The position numbers and the translations under genes were made by a program. DNA of 64,000 nucleotides, taken from assembly GCF_004917065.1 (NCBI RefSeq), contig NZ_SSYA01000002.1:1535555-1599554 (forward strand), in the 5' to 3' direction. This stretch comes from Geomonas ferrireducens. GTDB taxonomy: Bacteria > Desulfobacterota > Desulfuromonadia > Geobacterales > Geobacteraceae. Below are positions 1 through 7,355 of the stretch, one piece after another. The notes under the pieces are model-generated. The model did no database searches. It saw only the letters and a list, made by a program, of their open reading frames with translations, and was not told the origin of the DNA. Numbering within the stretch: position 1 is the stretch's first letter; the number at the start of each line of letters is the position of its first letter.

Positions 1-848
1 TGGCCCCCGATGAGATTGAGTGGTTTAAGCTTGATCGGGGTGACGATTCTGGAGCCAGAGCCGAGGATCGCACACAGGTGGAACTCAGCTTGGGGCGCGA
101 TGCCTTTCGAGTTGTTGCTGTGGGACCCCGCCTTTTCAGCCGATATTTGCGAGATCTTTCACCGTATGAAGTTCCGGCTCCCCTTCGCCTGGACCCTGGA
201 TTCGATCTGGAGTTGCAAGAGCCCCGCACGCCGCCGCCGGGAGCGCCTTGGATGATCCTGCTGGTTGGACGCCTTGAGGACGATAACCTTAAAGGGCTAG
301 ATATTGCGGCCCGTGCCGTCGGGCTTGCGGCTGAACGTAGGGGCGCCGCGATTCCTCTTGAACTTGTTGTTCGCGGAGTTCTGCCTAATACCTCGGACGA
401 TCTACGGCGAAAACTGCAAGAATGGTCAGGGAATCCTGCTCTTCAAGTACTCGTCCGCCCCTATACTGCCGATGAAGAACTCCTTGCTGCTGATCTCCGA
501 CGCGCAAGCCTTCTTCTTATGCCGTCGCGCTCTGAAGGGTTTGGTCTCGTGGGGTTGGAGGCTATCAATGCAGGGACCCCCGCATTGGTGAGCGGCGAAA
601 GTGGGCTCGGTGCACTACTGAACGAGGCTCTCGAACCGGAGCAATCCAGCAGATTCGTGGTACCGATGACAGGGGATGCAGTGCAGGACAGCGAGAAGTG
701 GGGGCGCGAGATCGAGGGGATGCTGCGAGATCGCGAGTCGGCGTTTCGGCGGGCCGACGAGGTGCGCACATTGCTTGGGAGACAGAGAACTTGGACTGCC
801 GCTGTTGCTGGTTTACTGGCAGAGATCACAGATGCGACCCAGGGTTAA
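1..848 (+). CDS. Glycosyltransferase, GT4-like C-terminal part (5' end outside window)
   Basis: The frame is open from the left edge to the TAA, so this is the C-terminal 280 or so residues of a longer protein. A Rossmann-like second half of a GT-B glycosyltransferase is visible. It has a strand-turn 'ILLVGRLEDDNLKGLDIAARA', a stretch ending 'LLLMPSRSEGFGLVGLEA' with the E-x7-E donor-sugar signature, and 'NAGTPALVSGESG'. Family knowledge says this half binds a nucleotide-sugar. The acceptor and the N-terminal domain cannot be known from here. Such domains also occur at the end of multidomain conflict or signalling proteins, so a fusion is possible. No gene in the next 260 bases continues the operon. 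Confidence 0.75.
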   Translation, partial: APDEIEWFKLDRGDDSGARAEDRTQVELSLGRDAFRVVAVGPRLFSRYLRDLSPYEVPAPLRLDPGFDLELQEPRTPPPGAPWMILLVGRLEDDNLKGLDIAARAVGLAAERRGAAIPLELVVRGVLPNTSDDLRRKLQEWSGNPALQVLVRPYTADEELLAADLRRASLLLMPSRSEGFGLVGLEAINAGTPALVSGESGLGALLNEALEPEQSSRFVVPMTGDAVQDSEKWGREIEGMLRDRESAFRRADEVRTLLGRQRTWTAAVAGLLAEITDATQG

Positions 849-1111
849 GGGTGGCCAGGGATAAATAGGGTAGACCCTAACCGGGCACACAAAGTCTGCT
901 GGAAATGTGTCCGGTTGGAGTCCGATTTTGCTTTATCGCACAGTTTCCGCTTTGGGTCTCAGACTTTATTCGTACAGGCTGCCGGAAGGTGACTGACTAC
1001 CAACCGGCAGGGGCTTTCTGTCAGGGCGACAGATACTTGTAGAGCGTGGTGGACGTAAGCCTTTTAGGGAGACTTCTGTTTTTTTGCCCGATTCCCAGTG
1101 AGGAGGTTAAT
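849..1111 (+). other. Non-coding region with two stem-loops
   Basis: No convincing gene. At 979-1010 a 7-bp perfect stem (CTGCCGG/CCGGCAG) encloses an AA/AA internal loop and a GGT/ACC inner stem. A second short stem (CTGTC/GACAG) follows at about 1019-1033. Near 882-916 CCGGGCACAC faces GTGTCCGG with one bulge. None is followed by a T-run, so they are not clear terminators. They could be the 5' leader of the 35-residue ORF, or a small RNA. No known riboswitch consensus was recognised. Confidence 0.3.
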
Positions 1112-1219
1112 ATGGGGGTTTTACAGTTATTTTTGATCGTTTTTGCGATTTATTTTATTGTACATGGTATTAAATGGTTGAATGAAAAAGAGTTAGTGGA
1201 CAGGAGGGGACGTTCTTAA
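1112..1219 (+). CDS. Small single-pass membrane peptide (35 aa)
   Basis: A 35-codon ORF starts at ATG 1112 directly behind an AGGAGG Shine-Dalgarno (1101-1106) with ideal spacing. Residues 3-19 (VLQLFLIVFAIYFIVHG) form one hydrophobic helix, followed by a charged tail (KWLNEKELVDRRGRS). This is the layout of a small single-span membrane protein with the C-terminus probably in the cytoplasm. It is clearly more AT-rich than its neighbours. The glutathione peroxidase gene begins 82 bases downstream on the same strand. Function is unknown. The strong ribosome-binding site plus a well-formed membrane helix make chance unlikely, but no homologue was checked. Confidence 0.55.
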   Translation: MGVLQLFLIVFAIYFIVHGIKWLNEKELVDRRGRS

Positions 1220-1301
1220 GTTCATTCAGTTACTTATGACAATTCCGGGAGGAGGCGATCGAGGAAGGAAGGTCTCCACCCCAAAGGCAAGGAGCGCCAC
1301 C

Positions 1302-1787
1302 ATGACGAGCATATATGAGATACCGGTACTGACATCTGGCGGAGAGACCAAGACTCTGGGCGAATACCGAGGTCAGGTCATGCTTATCGTCAACACGGCC
1401 AGCAAATGCGGCTTTACCCCACAGTACAAGGGGCTTGAAGCTCTGTACCGGAAATACGCCTCCCAAGGGTTCGTCGTGCTCGGTTTCCCCTGCAATCAAT
1501 TTGGCGCTCAGGAGCCGGGCGATGCTGCGGAGATACAAAACTTCTGCTCCCTGACCTATGACGTTACCTTCCCCATTTTCGCCAAGATCGATGTCAACGG
1601 CCCTGATGCTGTTCCGCTGTTTCAGTACCTGAAGACGGCTGCGAAAGGGCTGCTCGGGAGCGAGGCCATAAAGTGGAACTTCACCAAGTTCCTCGTCAAC
1701 AGACAAGGCAAGGTGCTGGAACGCTATGCACCGACGACTACCCCGGAAAACCTTGAAAAGGACGTTGAAGCAGCTTTGCTGCTATAG
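1302..1787 (+). CDS. Glutathione peroxidase family protein (Cys, probably thioredoxin-dependent)
   Basis: 161 residues, the usual length of bacterial GPx/BtuE proteins. The peroxidatic Cys36 lies in NTASKCGFTPQY. The FPCNQF motif gives Cys64 and Gln66, and KWNFTKFLV gives Trp125 and Asn126 of the catalytic tetrad. Cys82 (FCSLTYDVTFP) matches the resolving cysteine of three-Cys, thioredoxin-using GPx enzymes, so thioredoxin is the more likely reductant. There is no signal peptide, so it is cytoplasmic. ATG 1302 is chosen because AAGGAG sits 8 bases upstream. A longer frame from 1236 adds 22 unconserved residues. The active site is ordinary TGC, not Sec. Confidence 0.9.
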   Translation: MTSIYEIPVLTSGGETKTLGEYRGQVMLIVNTASKCGFTPQYKGLEALYRKYASQGFVVLGFPCNQFGAQEPGDAAEIQNFCSLTYDVTFPIFAKIDVNGPDAVPLFQYLKTAAKGLLGSEAIKWNFTKFLVNRQGKVLERYAPTTTPENLEKDVEAALLL

Positions 1788-1832
1788 AGCGGTCCCTCGA
1801 CCCAACGAGGTACCTACGAGACCAGGAGTCAG

Positions 1833-2333
1833 ATGAGATATTTTATATTTTCAGTATGTTTTGCCGTCCTTATCTCCGGTTGCGGAGGCAATCAGGATGG
1901 CGGCACTTCAAATCCGGGGCAAGACGTTCTTGCAAAGTACGCTTTCCAGGCGGAGGGAGCTCCCGTCATCACGTCTGCGATCTTGCCCACTGATTTCACT
2001 GAGCCGAGTTGGAGTCAAAAATCCACGGTGTGCAGGGACGCAGGTTACGATCTGGCGCCCCACGCAGGCCAGAACGTCTCTCTCATCAGATACACCGTAA
2101 AGGAGAAGTACGGGTATCACGGGTTCATATATGTCTACTCGGAACAGGGATCGATGGGTCCTCAAGAAGTCACCGGTGAATTGCCCCTGTATTTGTGGGT
2201 AGTGGTAAGCGGGCAGGAGACGGTCTGTGGCTACCTTTCGGCTTCTGATCCCAACACGGAGTACCTGAGCCTGCTCCACATGGGCTTCTTCCCCTCGCAG
2301 TTCATCGCTGTAAATGACGAGCATATAATATAA
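1833..2333 (+). CDS. Putative lipoprotein (166 aa), unknown function
   Basis: The N-terminus MRYFIFSVCFAVLISGC is a short lipoprotein signal with lipobox LISGC, so Cys17 would be acylated. A Gly/Asn-rich linker follows and then about 130 residues with no family I recognise. Two cysteines (in STVCRDAG and ETVCGYLS) could form a disulfide in the periplasm. An ACCAGGAG element lies upstream of the ATG. It starts 45 bases after the glutathione peroxidase gene on the same strand, so co-transcription is possible. The next lipoprotein gene follows after 67 bases. Confidence 0.7.
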   Translation: MRYFIFSVCFAVLISGCGGNQDGGTSNPGQDVLAKYAFQAEGAPVITSAILPTDFTEPSWSQKSTVCRDAGYDLAPHAGQNVSLIRYTVKEKYGYHGFIYVYSEQGSMGPQEVTGELPLYLWVVVSGQETVCGYLSASDPNTEYLSLLHMGFFPSQFIAVNDEHII

Positions 2334-2400
2334 GATAGTGTCAAGTATCCAAGAACTTGGGCTGGCCTTGAGACTTCGAGCGATGGGGCGGAGGTGATCT

Positions 2401-2994
2401 ATGGGCGACGGCATGCTTCGGAAGAGTATTGGAGCTATGTTTTTAGCGATCTTCCTTCTCACCTGCACAGGTTGTTCTGCTCTGATGAAATGGGGGTACC
2501 TCGCTCCGAGTGATGGAGAGAAATGGGCAAAGAGCAACAGCAGCGCTTCCCGCAACCGCCCTCCCGCTTATACCTACAAATGCGAAGCAATAACCGTCGA
2601 AGCCTTGTCTGAAGTCATTTATGACTACACCTATTCCGTCGGTCCGCTTCTTCTGCCGATCTTCCCCGTTTTCAACGTTGGCGGCAACGATAAGGTGCAT
2701 GAAGAGTTTTCCATATGGCTGTGGCTTTACCCCAAAGAAACGGCAAAAACAAAGGTCGTGAGTTCAAAGAATATAAACCTCAACATCTGGACGAATACCG
2801 ACACCATCAAACCAACAGATGTGACGACGTATGAGAACTCATCCAAATATCTCTTTGTAAGAGCCAAGTTCAGGTTCGACCTGAATAACATCGACGGCTT
2901 TACCCTGAATTTCGACAACCTTTTGGACGGATGCACCATTGCGCCACTGCAATTTCAAAAGATCTTCAAGACGACCTGGGAAGCTTTCCCATGA
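2401..2994 (+). CDS. Putative lipoprotein (197 aa), unknown function
   Basis: The signal MLRKSIGAMFLAIFLLTCTGC contains a lipobox ending at Cys25, so this is an exported lipoprotein. The mature part is soluble, with a mixed beta character (alternating FSIWLWLYP, NLNIWTNT, FVRAKFRFDLNN) and two late cysteines. A GGAGG lies at 2389-2394. Its stop overlaps the next ATG (ATGA at 2991-2994), so the two are translationally coupled and probably act together. I recognise no family. M5 could be an alternative start. Confidence 0.7.
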   Translation: MGDGMLRKSIGAMFLAIFLLTCTGCSALMKWGYLAPSDGEKWAKSNSSASRNRPPAYTYKCEAITVEALSEVIYDYTYSVGPLLLPIFPVFNVGGNDKVHEEFSIWLWLYPKETAKTKVVSSKNINLNIWTNTDTIKPTDVTTYENSSKYLFVRAKFRFDLNNIDGFTLNFDNLLDGCTIAPLQFQKIFKTTWEAFP

Positions 2995-3371
2995 TCGAGG
3001 TGAACGGTGAACGTATGAACAACCTACCCTATCGCTATGCGCAGTTCGACATGAACCTCGCCTGGGAAATCAGGCAGGAGGCCGGTGAATCGGTCGTGGA
3101 GGGCATGGGAAAGAACGTCCGCTACGCTTTCATGGAGGGAATCGAGATCTGGATCACGGCGGTCGATGCGGCGGGCAAGGCCGGGGCCCGCAAGGCGTGC
3201 TTCGTCATCCCGCGCCAGGTCAAATTGGATGGAACCTTTCCTTTTTCGGTGAAGCTTCCCGTCCCTCTGGAACAAGGCATGCCCCTCAAGTTCACCTACA
3301 AGTACAACGGCTCCGACGGCGGCGACGGAGGGATGAACTGGATGCAGAGTTTCGAGTGGACTGTGCCTTAA
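2991..3371 (+). CDS. Conserved-looking hypothetical protein (126 aa), coupled to upstream lipoprotein
   Basis: The ATG at 2991 overlaps the stop of the preceding lipoprotein in the classic ATGA arrangement, which fixes this start over a longer one at 2931. No signal peptide. The sequence is soluble and beta-rich (GIEIWITAVDAAGK, PFSVKLPVPLEQGMPLKF) and ends in a Gly/Asp loop plus an aromatic tail (NWMQSFEWTVP). It may bind its lipoprotein partner's precursor or act separately in the cytoplasm; nothing identifies the role. Most of its bases are GC-rich, unlike the AT-leaning lipoprotein gene before it. Confidence 0.65.
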   Translation: MIEVNGERMNNLPYRYAQFDMNLAWEIRQEAGESVVEGMGKNVRYAFMEGIEIWITAVDAAGKAGARKACFVIPRQVKLDGTFPFSVKLPVPLEQGMPLKFTYKYNGSDGGDGGMNWMQSFEWTVP

Positions 3372-3552
3372 AGAAAACCCGCACTATTGACTTGAGAGTG
3401 AAATGGGTATACCTCAATGACATCACAATGTGCCCGCCACCGTGAATCTCCTTAGTATCTTCATCGCGCCAAGACTGATCCCACTCTCTGACAGAAGATA
3501 CGGTCCGGCCCGCCATCGTGATGTCATCTAAAAAAATCCGGAGGTATTACAC

Positions 3553-4014
3553 ATGAAGAAAGTTCTGTCCGCATTGGTTGCCGGCCTGGCTGCCATCTCC
3601 TTTGCCGCTGTTGTGTTTGCTGCTGACGCTGCCGCCCCGACTTATGTCCCTGCTGCGGTAACCACCGCCGCCGGGGATGTACAAAAAGGTGCCGATGCCG
3701 CTGCGGCAAAAGTAAACGACGCAAAAGCAGCCAAGGCGCAGGCAAAGGCCGATGCAGCTGCCAAGGCCAAGGAAACAAAAGAGGCCAAGGCAAAAGCGAA
3801 GGCTGATGCGGCTGCCAAGGCTAAGGAGGCCAAAGAGGCCAAGGCGAAAGCAAAGGCTGATGCGGCGGCAAAAGCCAAGGAAACCAAAGAAGCTAAGGCC
3901 AAGGAAGCAAAAGAGGCAAAAGCCAAAGCGAAAGCTGATGCAAAGGCCGTCAAGGAAAAGGCCAAGGCTGATGTCGATGCTATCAAATCCTCTACGGTGC
4001 CTGCTGCTAAATAA
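3553..4014 (+). CDS. Exported Ala/Lys-rich repeat protein (153 aa)
   Basis: A typical Sec signal (MKKVLSALVAGLAAISFAAVVFA, cleavage likely before ADAAAP) precedes a mature protein made almost only of Ala, Lys, Glu and Asp. A near-perfect 18-residue unit, AKAKAKADAAAKAKE-T/A-KE, recurs three times and then decays (EAKEAKAKAKADAK). The pattern predicts one long charged helix in the periplasm, similar in composition to histone-H1-like and TolA-linker sequences. No domain is present. CGGAGG lies 9 bases before the ATG. A stem-loop follows the stop. The tandem DNA repeats make length variation between strains likely. Confidence 0.75.
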   Translation: MKKVLSALVAGLAAISFAAVVFAADAAAPTYVPAAVTTAAGDVQKGADAAAAKVNDAKAAKAQAKADAAAKAKETKEAKAKAKADAAAKAKEAKEAKAKAKADAAAKAKETKEAKAKEAKEAKAKAKADAKAVKEKAKADVDAIKSSTVPAAK

Positions 4015-4034
4015 CAAAAGCTGAACCGAGTGGG

Positions 4035-4091
4035 ATCACCAAGGCTCCGGTTGGCGCGTCATGCGTCGGTCGGAGCCTTTCGCGTTTCAAG
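4035..4091. repeat. 57-bp hairpin repeat, copy A
   Basis: AAGGCTCCG and CGGAGCCTT form a strong stem closing on a GC-rich loop, just after the Ala/Lys-rich gene. It could serve as its terminator, though the T-run is only three. An almost identical 57-bp copy lies at 5810-5866, differing at a handful of bases in the loop and near the end. Both copies sit directly behind plus-strand stops and together bracket the two genes between them. Confidence 0.75.
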
Positions 4092-4287
4092 GCGACCACC
4101 TGAACCAACCTTACCCCCTGCACTCATTGAAGAACTTCCCATCCTATCTCGCCGGATTTCCCGCAAGGCATTGATCACATTTAATTATTTCCTGGCAATT
4201 TATGACAAATTAAGATATATGTATTCTGTTCTCGGGGACTGATTTCTCTCTAGTTCACACAGTGTGGAAGCTGAAAGGTACTGCCTT

Positions 4288-4731
4288 ATGGAAACGCTGA
4301 GACTTCTGATAGCTCTGGTGCTGTTACTTGCCGTGGCGAGCCCTTCCCTTTCAGCGGAGAACTACTACTCGTGGGAAGACAAGAACGGCATACACTACAC
4401 GAACGATAAAAAGGCGATCCCCAAGGGTGCAAAGCGCGTGAGGGTCGTCGAAACCAAGGATCTGACGCCTGTCCAGGACAAGGACAAACAGGATCCGGCA
4501 GACAACCCACTGAAGAACAGGTACAACGTCAACATAAAAGGGAAGGCAAGATACACCGAGCTGGACCAGTGCGTTGCGTACAAAAAAGCCGAATATCGGC
4601 TGGAAGGGTATGCGTCCAACGTCGCCTACAGGTACGCGGTGGTGGACTGCAGCGAGGAACTCGGCATCGACAGCGCTGCCGCATACGGTGAAACCTACGA
4701 AGAACTGAACAACGCTTTGAGATACCGATAA
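4288..4731 (+). CDS. Exported DUF4124-like protein (147 aa)
   Basis: A signal peptide (METLRLLIALVLLLAVASPSLSA) is followed by NYYSWEDKNGIHYTNDKKAIPKGAK, which matches the N-terminal DUF4124 pattern (a tyrosine/tryptophan-rich 'W.D..G..HYT' motif common in exported proteobacterial proteins). A linker (KDKQDPADNP) leads to a C-terminal half with two cysteines that could pair. ATG 4288 is preferred over GTG 4264 because GAAAGG lies 9 bases ahead and the signal peptide then begins properly. The next gene starts 12 bases after its stop, so they form an operon. Function unknown. Confidence 0.7.
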   Translation: METLRLLIALVLLLAVASPSLSAENYYSWEDKNGIHYTNDKKAIPKGAKRVRVVETKDLTPVQDKDKQDPADNPLKNRYNVNIKGKARYTELDQCVAYKKAEYRLEGYASNVAYRYAVVDCSEELGIDSAAAYGETYEELNNALRYR

Positions 4732-4743
4732 GAAGGGTGTTAA

Positions 4744-5769
4744 ATGAAAAGACTCCTGCTACTCGTCCTGCTTTTTGTGAGCCTCTTTACCGCCGCCGAC
4801 AGTTTTGCCGACTCAAAAGATGACGATCTGTTGGTCCCCACCGATGCAGCCCAGCCGATCATAATAAAGCTCGACCAGGATACCGGGGCCATCATTCACG
4901 AGAAGTTTCCGGTCGACATCTTCGACAGATTCGCCGACGACGTCCTTTTCCTGCTCCCTGCGGAAATGGTGGATGTGATCGCGCCGCGCTACGATGACTT
5001 CATCGCCAAAAGCAGGTTCGCCCTGCGCCACGACTACTGGAAACTGATGATCCAGCCTGGTTACTTCTCCGAGAAGAACATCAGCAACCGGTGCGCCAGG
5101 GCGGTGACGGCAATCAAGGCCAAGGACCACGACCGGATGGTAACCGAGCTCGCGGACATGGTGCAGAACCTCTTCGAAGCGGCCAACCTGGATCAGCGGG
5201 ACAAGACCGGCAAAAACATGGAGAAGAGGCTCCAGAAATTCATAAAGCAGGAGAACAGCGAGTACGTCATCGAGTTTTCCGGCTACAAGGAGCAGAAGCG
5301 GTCGGAGATCGTGAGCCAGATCTACACGATCAACAAGTACAGCAAGGACTCGATCAGGTACAAGCAGCTGGTGACCAAGACGGCGGAGCTTTGGACTTCC
5401 GTATGGGAGGCTGCGAACGGGAACAAGAACGGCACGCCGCCCAGGCAGCAGTTCCTGGTCAAATCGCTCAGTCTTTCCATGAAGCCTACCCTGGATCTCG
5501 AGGCGAGGATAAAGGACTATGACGAGTGGCAGATCGTCATGAACAGGAATGCGTTGAGGCCGGGAGAGTGGCGTTCACAGCTGGTGGAGAAGCGGATCGA
5601 TGATTACGTGAAAGAGACAGTGAACTACGAGATGGCGGAAAGGGAGTCGGCCCTTCTTAAGATGATGAAGGGATCCAGGGAACCTAAGCTGTTGTACCGC
5701 AATCCGGACCGGCCGAGGGCGGTCAGATACCAGCAGAAGTACTTCACCGCGCTGAACAAGCGCTTGTAG
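4744..5769 (+). CDS. Exported hypothetical protein (341 aa)
   Basis: Begins with a clear Sec signal (MKRLLLLVLLFVSLFTAADSFA) and an AGAAGGG ribosome-binding site. The mature protein is charged, helix-rich and soluble, with only one cysteine. An early acidic region (DSKDDDLLVPTD) precedes long helical stretches such as RLQKFIKQENSEYVIEFSGYK. No catalytic motif or known family is visible. It follows the DUF4124-like gene by 12 bases, so the two exported proteins are probably made together. The 57-bp hairpin repeat comes 40 bases after the stop. Confidence 0.65.
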   Translation: MKRLLLLVLLFVSLFTAADSFADSKDDDLLVPTDAAQPIIIKLDQDTGAIIHEKFPVDIFDRFADDVLFLLPAEMVDVIAPRYDDFIAKSRFALRHDYWKLMIQPGYFSEKNISNRCARAVTAIKAKDHDRMVTELADMVQNLFEAANLDQRDKTGKNMEKRLQKFIKQENSEYVIEFSGYKEQKRSEIVSQIYTINKYSKDSIRYKQLVTKTAELWTSVWEAANGNKNGTPPRQQFLVKSLSLSMKPTLDLEARIKDYDEWQIVMNRNALRPGEWRSQLVEKRIDDYVKETVNYEMAERESALLKMMKGSREPKLLYRNPDRPRAVRYQQKYFTALNKRL

Positions 5770-5809
5770 GAGAGAGGTCACCCATTACATCAGGCGACAT
5801 GCCCGTTGA

Positions 5810-5866
5810 ATCACCAAGGCTCCGGCCCGCGCATCATGCGTCGGTCGGAGCCTTTCACGTTTCAAG
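5810..5866. repeat. 57-bp hairpin repeat, copy B
   Basis: Second copy of the element at 4035-4091, with the same AAGGCTCCG...CGGAGCCTT stem. It lies between convergent genes and overlaps the last codon and stop of the minus-strand tetR gene (stop at 5862-5864), so it may end transcription from both sides. Confidence 0.75.
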
Positions 5867-6476
5867 CGCGGCTGCCTGCCCCGTACGCGGCCATGAAGAC
5901 TTCTATGGCGCGGGCGGTGACTGCCCTGATCTCCTCCGTGCTGATCGCTCCGGAGAGCTGAAAGAGAAAGCGGTCGATAAGTTCCGCTTCAAGCAGGCTG
6001 TGCAGATGCTTGGTCGCCACCACGGGGTCGGCCTGACGCAGCTTTCCCTGACTCATCGCCGCCCTGATGAAGTCCGCCACCACCTTCTGGCTGCGCAGCA
6101 CCCCGCGCTCGTACACCAGGCGCCCCAGCTCGGTCTGGCCGGACTCCGATATCGCCAGATGCCTGCTCGCGCGGACTTCGGGTGAATAAAGGACGGTGAG
6201 CAGACGCTCTCCGAAGTTGCGCAGCGAAGCGGCGATGTTTTCCGTCGACGGGTCGATCGCGGAGTGCACCGCCTCGAATTCCGCCTCGGTGGAAAGGTTC
6301 ATGATCTCGAAGAAGAGCTCCTCTTTCGAGGCGAAATAGTTGTAGAGAGTGGCTTTCGAACCGCCCACCCGGGCGCAGATCTCCGACATGGTGGTCCGGC
6401 CGAATCCCAGTTCCTGGAAAGCCTGGGCCGCCACCGTCATGATATGCTGCCTTTTCGCGTCCGTCTTCCTGGCCAT
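5862..6476 (-). CDS. TetR/AcrR family repressor
   Basis: 204 residues. The N-terminal helix-turn-helix domain (ILTVAAQAFQELGF-like start, then TTMSEICARVGGSKATLYNYFASKEELF) is textbook TetR. The C-terminal ligand domain contains the helix LLTVLYSPEVRASRHLAISES and resembles AcrR-type efflux regulators. The start at 6476 (MARKTDAKRQ) is chosen because GAGGAG lies upstream; the longer frame adds 16 residues. It is the last gene of a same-strand run with the efflux genes at 7356-11528. It is the obvious candidate to bind the palindrome at 11722-11738. Confidence 0.88.
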   Translation of the reverse strand: MARKTDAKRQHIMTVAAQAFQELGFGRTTMSEICARVGGSKATLYNYFASKEELFFEIMNLSTEAEFEAVHSAIDPSTENIAASLRNFGERLLTVLYSPEVRASRHLAISESGQTELGRLVYERGVLRSQKVVADFIRAAMSQGKLRQADPVVATKHLHSLLEAELIDRFLFQLSGAISTEEIRAVTARAIEVFMAAYGAGSRA

Positions 6477-6548
6477 GCTATCGTCGGTTCTCCTCGCGGG
6501 TTTTATTAGCATGAGCAATAGCACATTTCACGACCGGCTCCAAATGAT

Positions 6549-6632
6549 TCATTTCCTGCGCGGCAGAAAGCAGATGAGTACCAGTACGGCCCAGGAAATG
6601 ACGGTTCCCAGTATGATGATTTTCGCCAGCAT
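6549..6632 (-). CDS. Tiny membrane peptide (27 aa)
   Basis: A 27-codon ORF with one hydrophobic span (LAKIIILGTVISWAVLVLICFL) and a basic tail (PRRK). Its ATG follows the stop of the neighbouring 43-residue ORF by six bases, and that stop is embedded in a TGAGGCG ribosome-binding site, an arrangement typical of translational coupling. It lies between the universal stress protein and tetR genes on the same strand as both. Function unknown; possibly an accessory peptide of the efflux operon or a small stress membrane protein. Confidence 0.45.
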   Translation of the reverse strand: MLAKIIILGTVISWAVLVLICFLPRRK

Positions 6633-6638
6633 GTCGCC

Positions 6639-6770
6639 TCAATGCCTGAAGAGCAGGTGCACGATGCTCCCGAGGAAATCCTGCCCGGACTCGGCCACGA
6701 GAATGACGTCGAAAACGGAGAGCACGACAAGGACGATCACGATGTAAAGCCACAGCCTCGATGTTTCCAT
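6639..6770 (-). CDS. Small membrane peptide (43 aa)
   Basis: A 43-codon ORF behind a GGGGGAG ribosome-binding site. Residues 6-27 (LWLYIVIVLVVLSVFDVILVAE) form a strong membrane helix, followed by a soluble amphipathic tail (SGQDFLGSIVHLLFRH). It is coupled to the 27-residue ORF downstream. Together they fill the otherwise empty 360 bases between the universal stress protein gene and tetR. There is no recognised family. Confidence 0.5.
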   Translation of the reverse strand: METSRLWLYIVIVLVVLSVFDVILVAESGQDFLGSIVHLLFRH

Positions 6771-6838
6771 GGAACTCCCCCTTACGACCCTGCCTACGGC
6801 AGTCCACCTGAACCGATGCCCCCCGTCTTTACCGCCTG

Positions 6839-7291
6839 CTACGCTTCGCTTCTATGCACGAGAACCGGGATGCAGGAATGGGTGAGCACCTTCTGCGTCT
6901 CGCTTCCCAGCACCAGCGCCTTGACGCCTCTTCTGCCGTGCGAAGCCATGAAGATGAGATCGCACCCGCTTCGCTTGGCCGCCTCGATGATCGCCTGATA
7001 CGGCTCTTCGCTTACCAGCGTCAGTTTGTCGCAGTCGACGCCCGCTTCCCGGGCCCGCCGCACCGCGTCATGCAGGACGTCCTCGGCGGTGCATTGCATC
7101 GCTTCCCGAAAACTTGCCGGCAGATGCGGGTCGAAGATCGCCCCCTCGCCGTAGTACATCTTGGGCCACGGCTGCACGGCGCAGAAAAAGGTTATGCGTG
7201 CCCCGGCTTCACTGGCGAAGGAGACTGCACGCACGACGGCGTCGACCGATAGTGGCGAACCATCGGTTGGTACGAGGATGTGTTTGAACAT
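6839..7291 (-). CDS. Universal stress protein (UspA family)
   Basis: 150 residues with the UspA fold: MFKHILVPTDGSPLS at the start (strand 1 and the ATP-contacting Asp) and the C-terminal nucleotide-binding signature SHGRRGVKALVLGSETQKVL (G-x2-G-x9-G-S). This is the ATP-binding subclass of cytoplasmic stress proteins. The start at 7291 has AAAGGAAAAG upstream; a longer frame to 7405 overlaps the transporter gene and is not conserved. It follows emrB by 64 bases in the same direction, so it is probably co-induced with the efflux pump. Confidence 0.88.
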   Translation of the reverse strand: MFKHILVPTDGSPLSVDAVVRAVSFASEAGARITFFCAVQPWPKMYYGEGAIFDPHLPASFREAMQCTAEDVLHDAVRRAREAGVDCDKLTLVSEEPYQAIIEAAKRSGCDLIFMASHGRRGVKALVLGSETQKVLTHSCIPVLVHRSEA

Positions 7292-7355
7292 GGCTTTTCC
7301 TTTCCTGTTTATAGACGACGGAACTATTTCCCGGCAGGGGCGGCGCCCCCCTACC

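Noticed and set aside
849..1111. c-di-GMP (GEMM) riboswitch in the leader before the micro-ORF
   Set aside because: Stem-loops are present but the conserved GEMM core bases are not.
1302..1787. Glutathione peroxidase as a second selenoprotein
   Set aside because: The active-site codon is TGC and no in-frame TGA is present.
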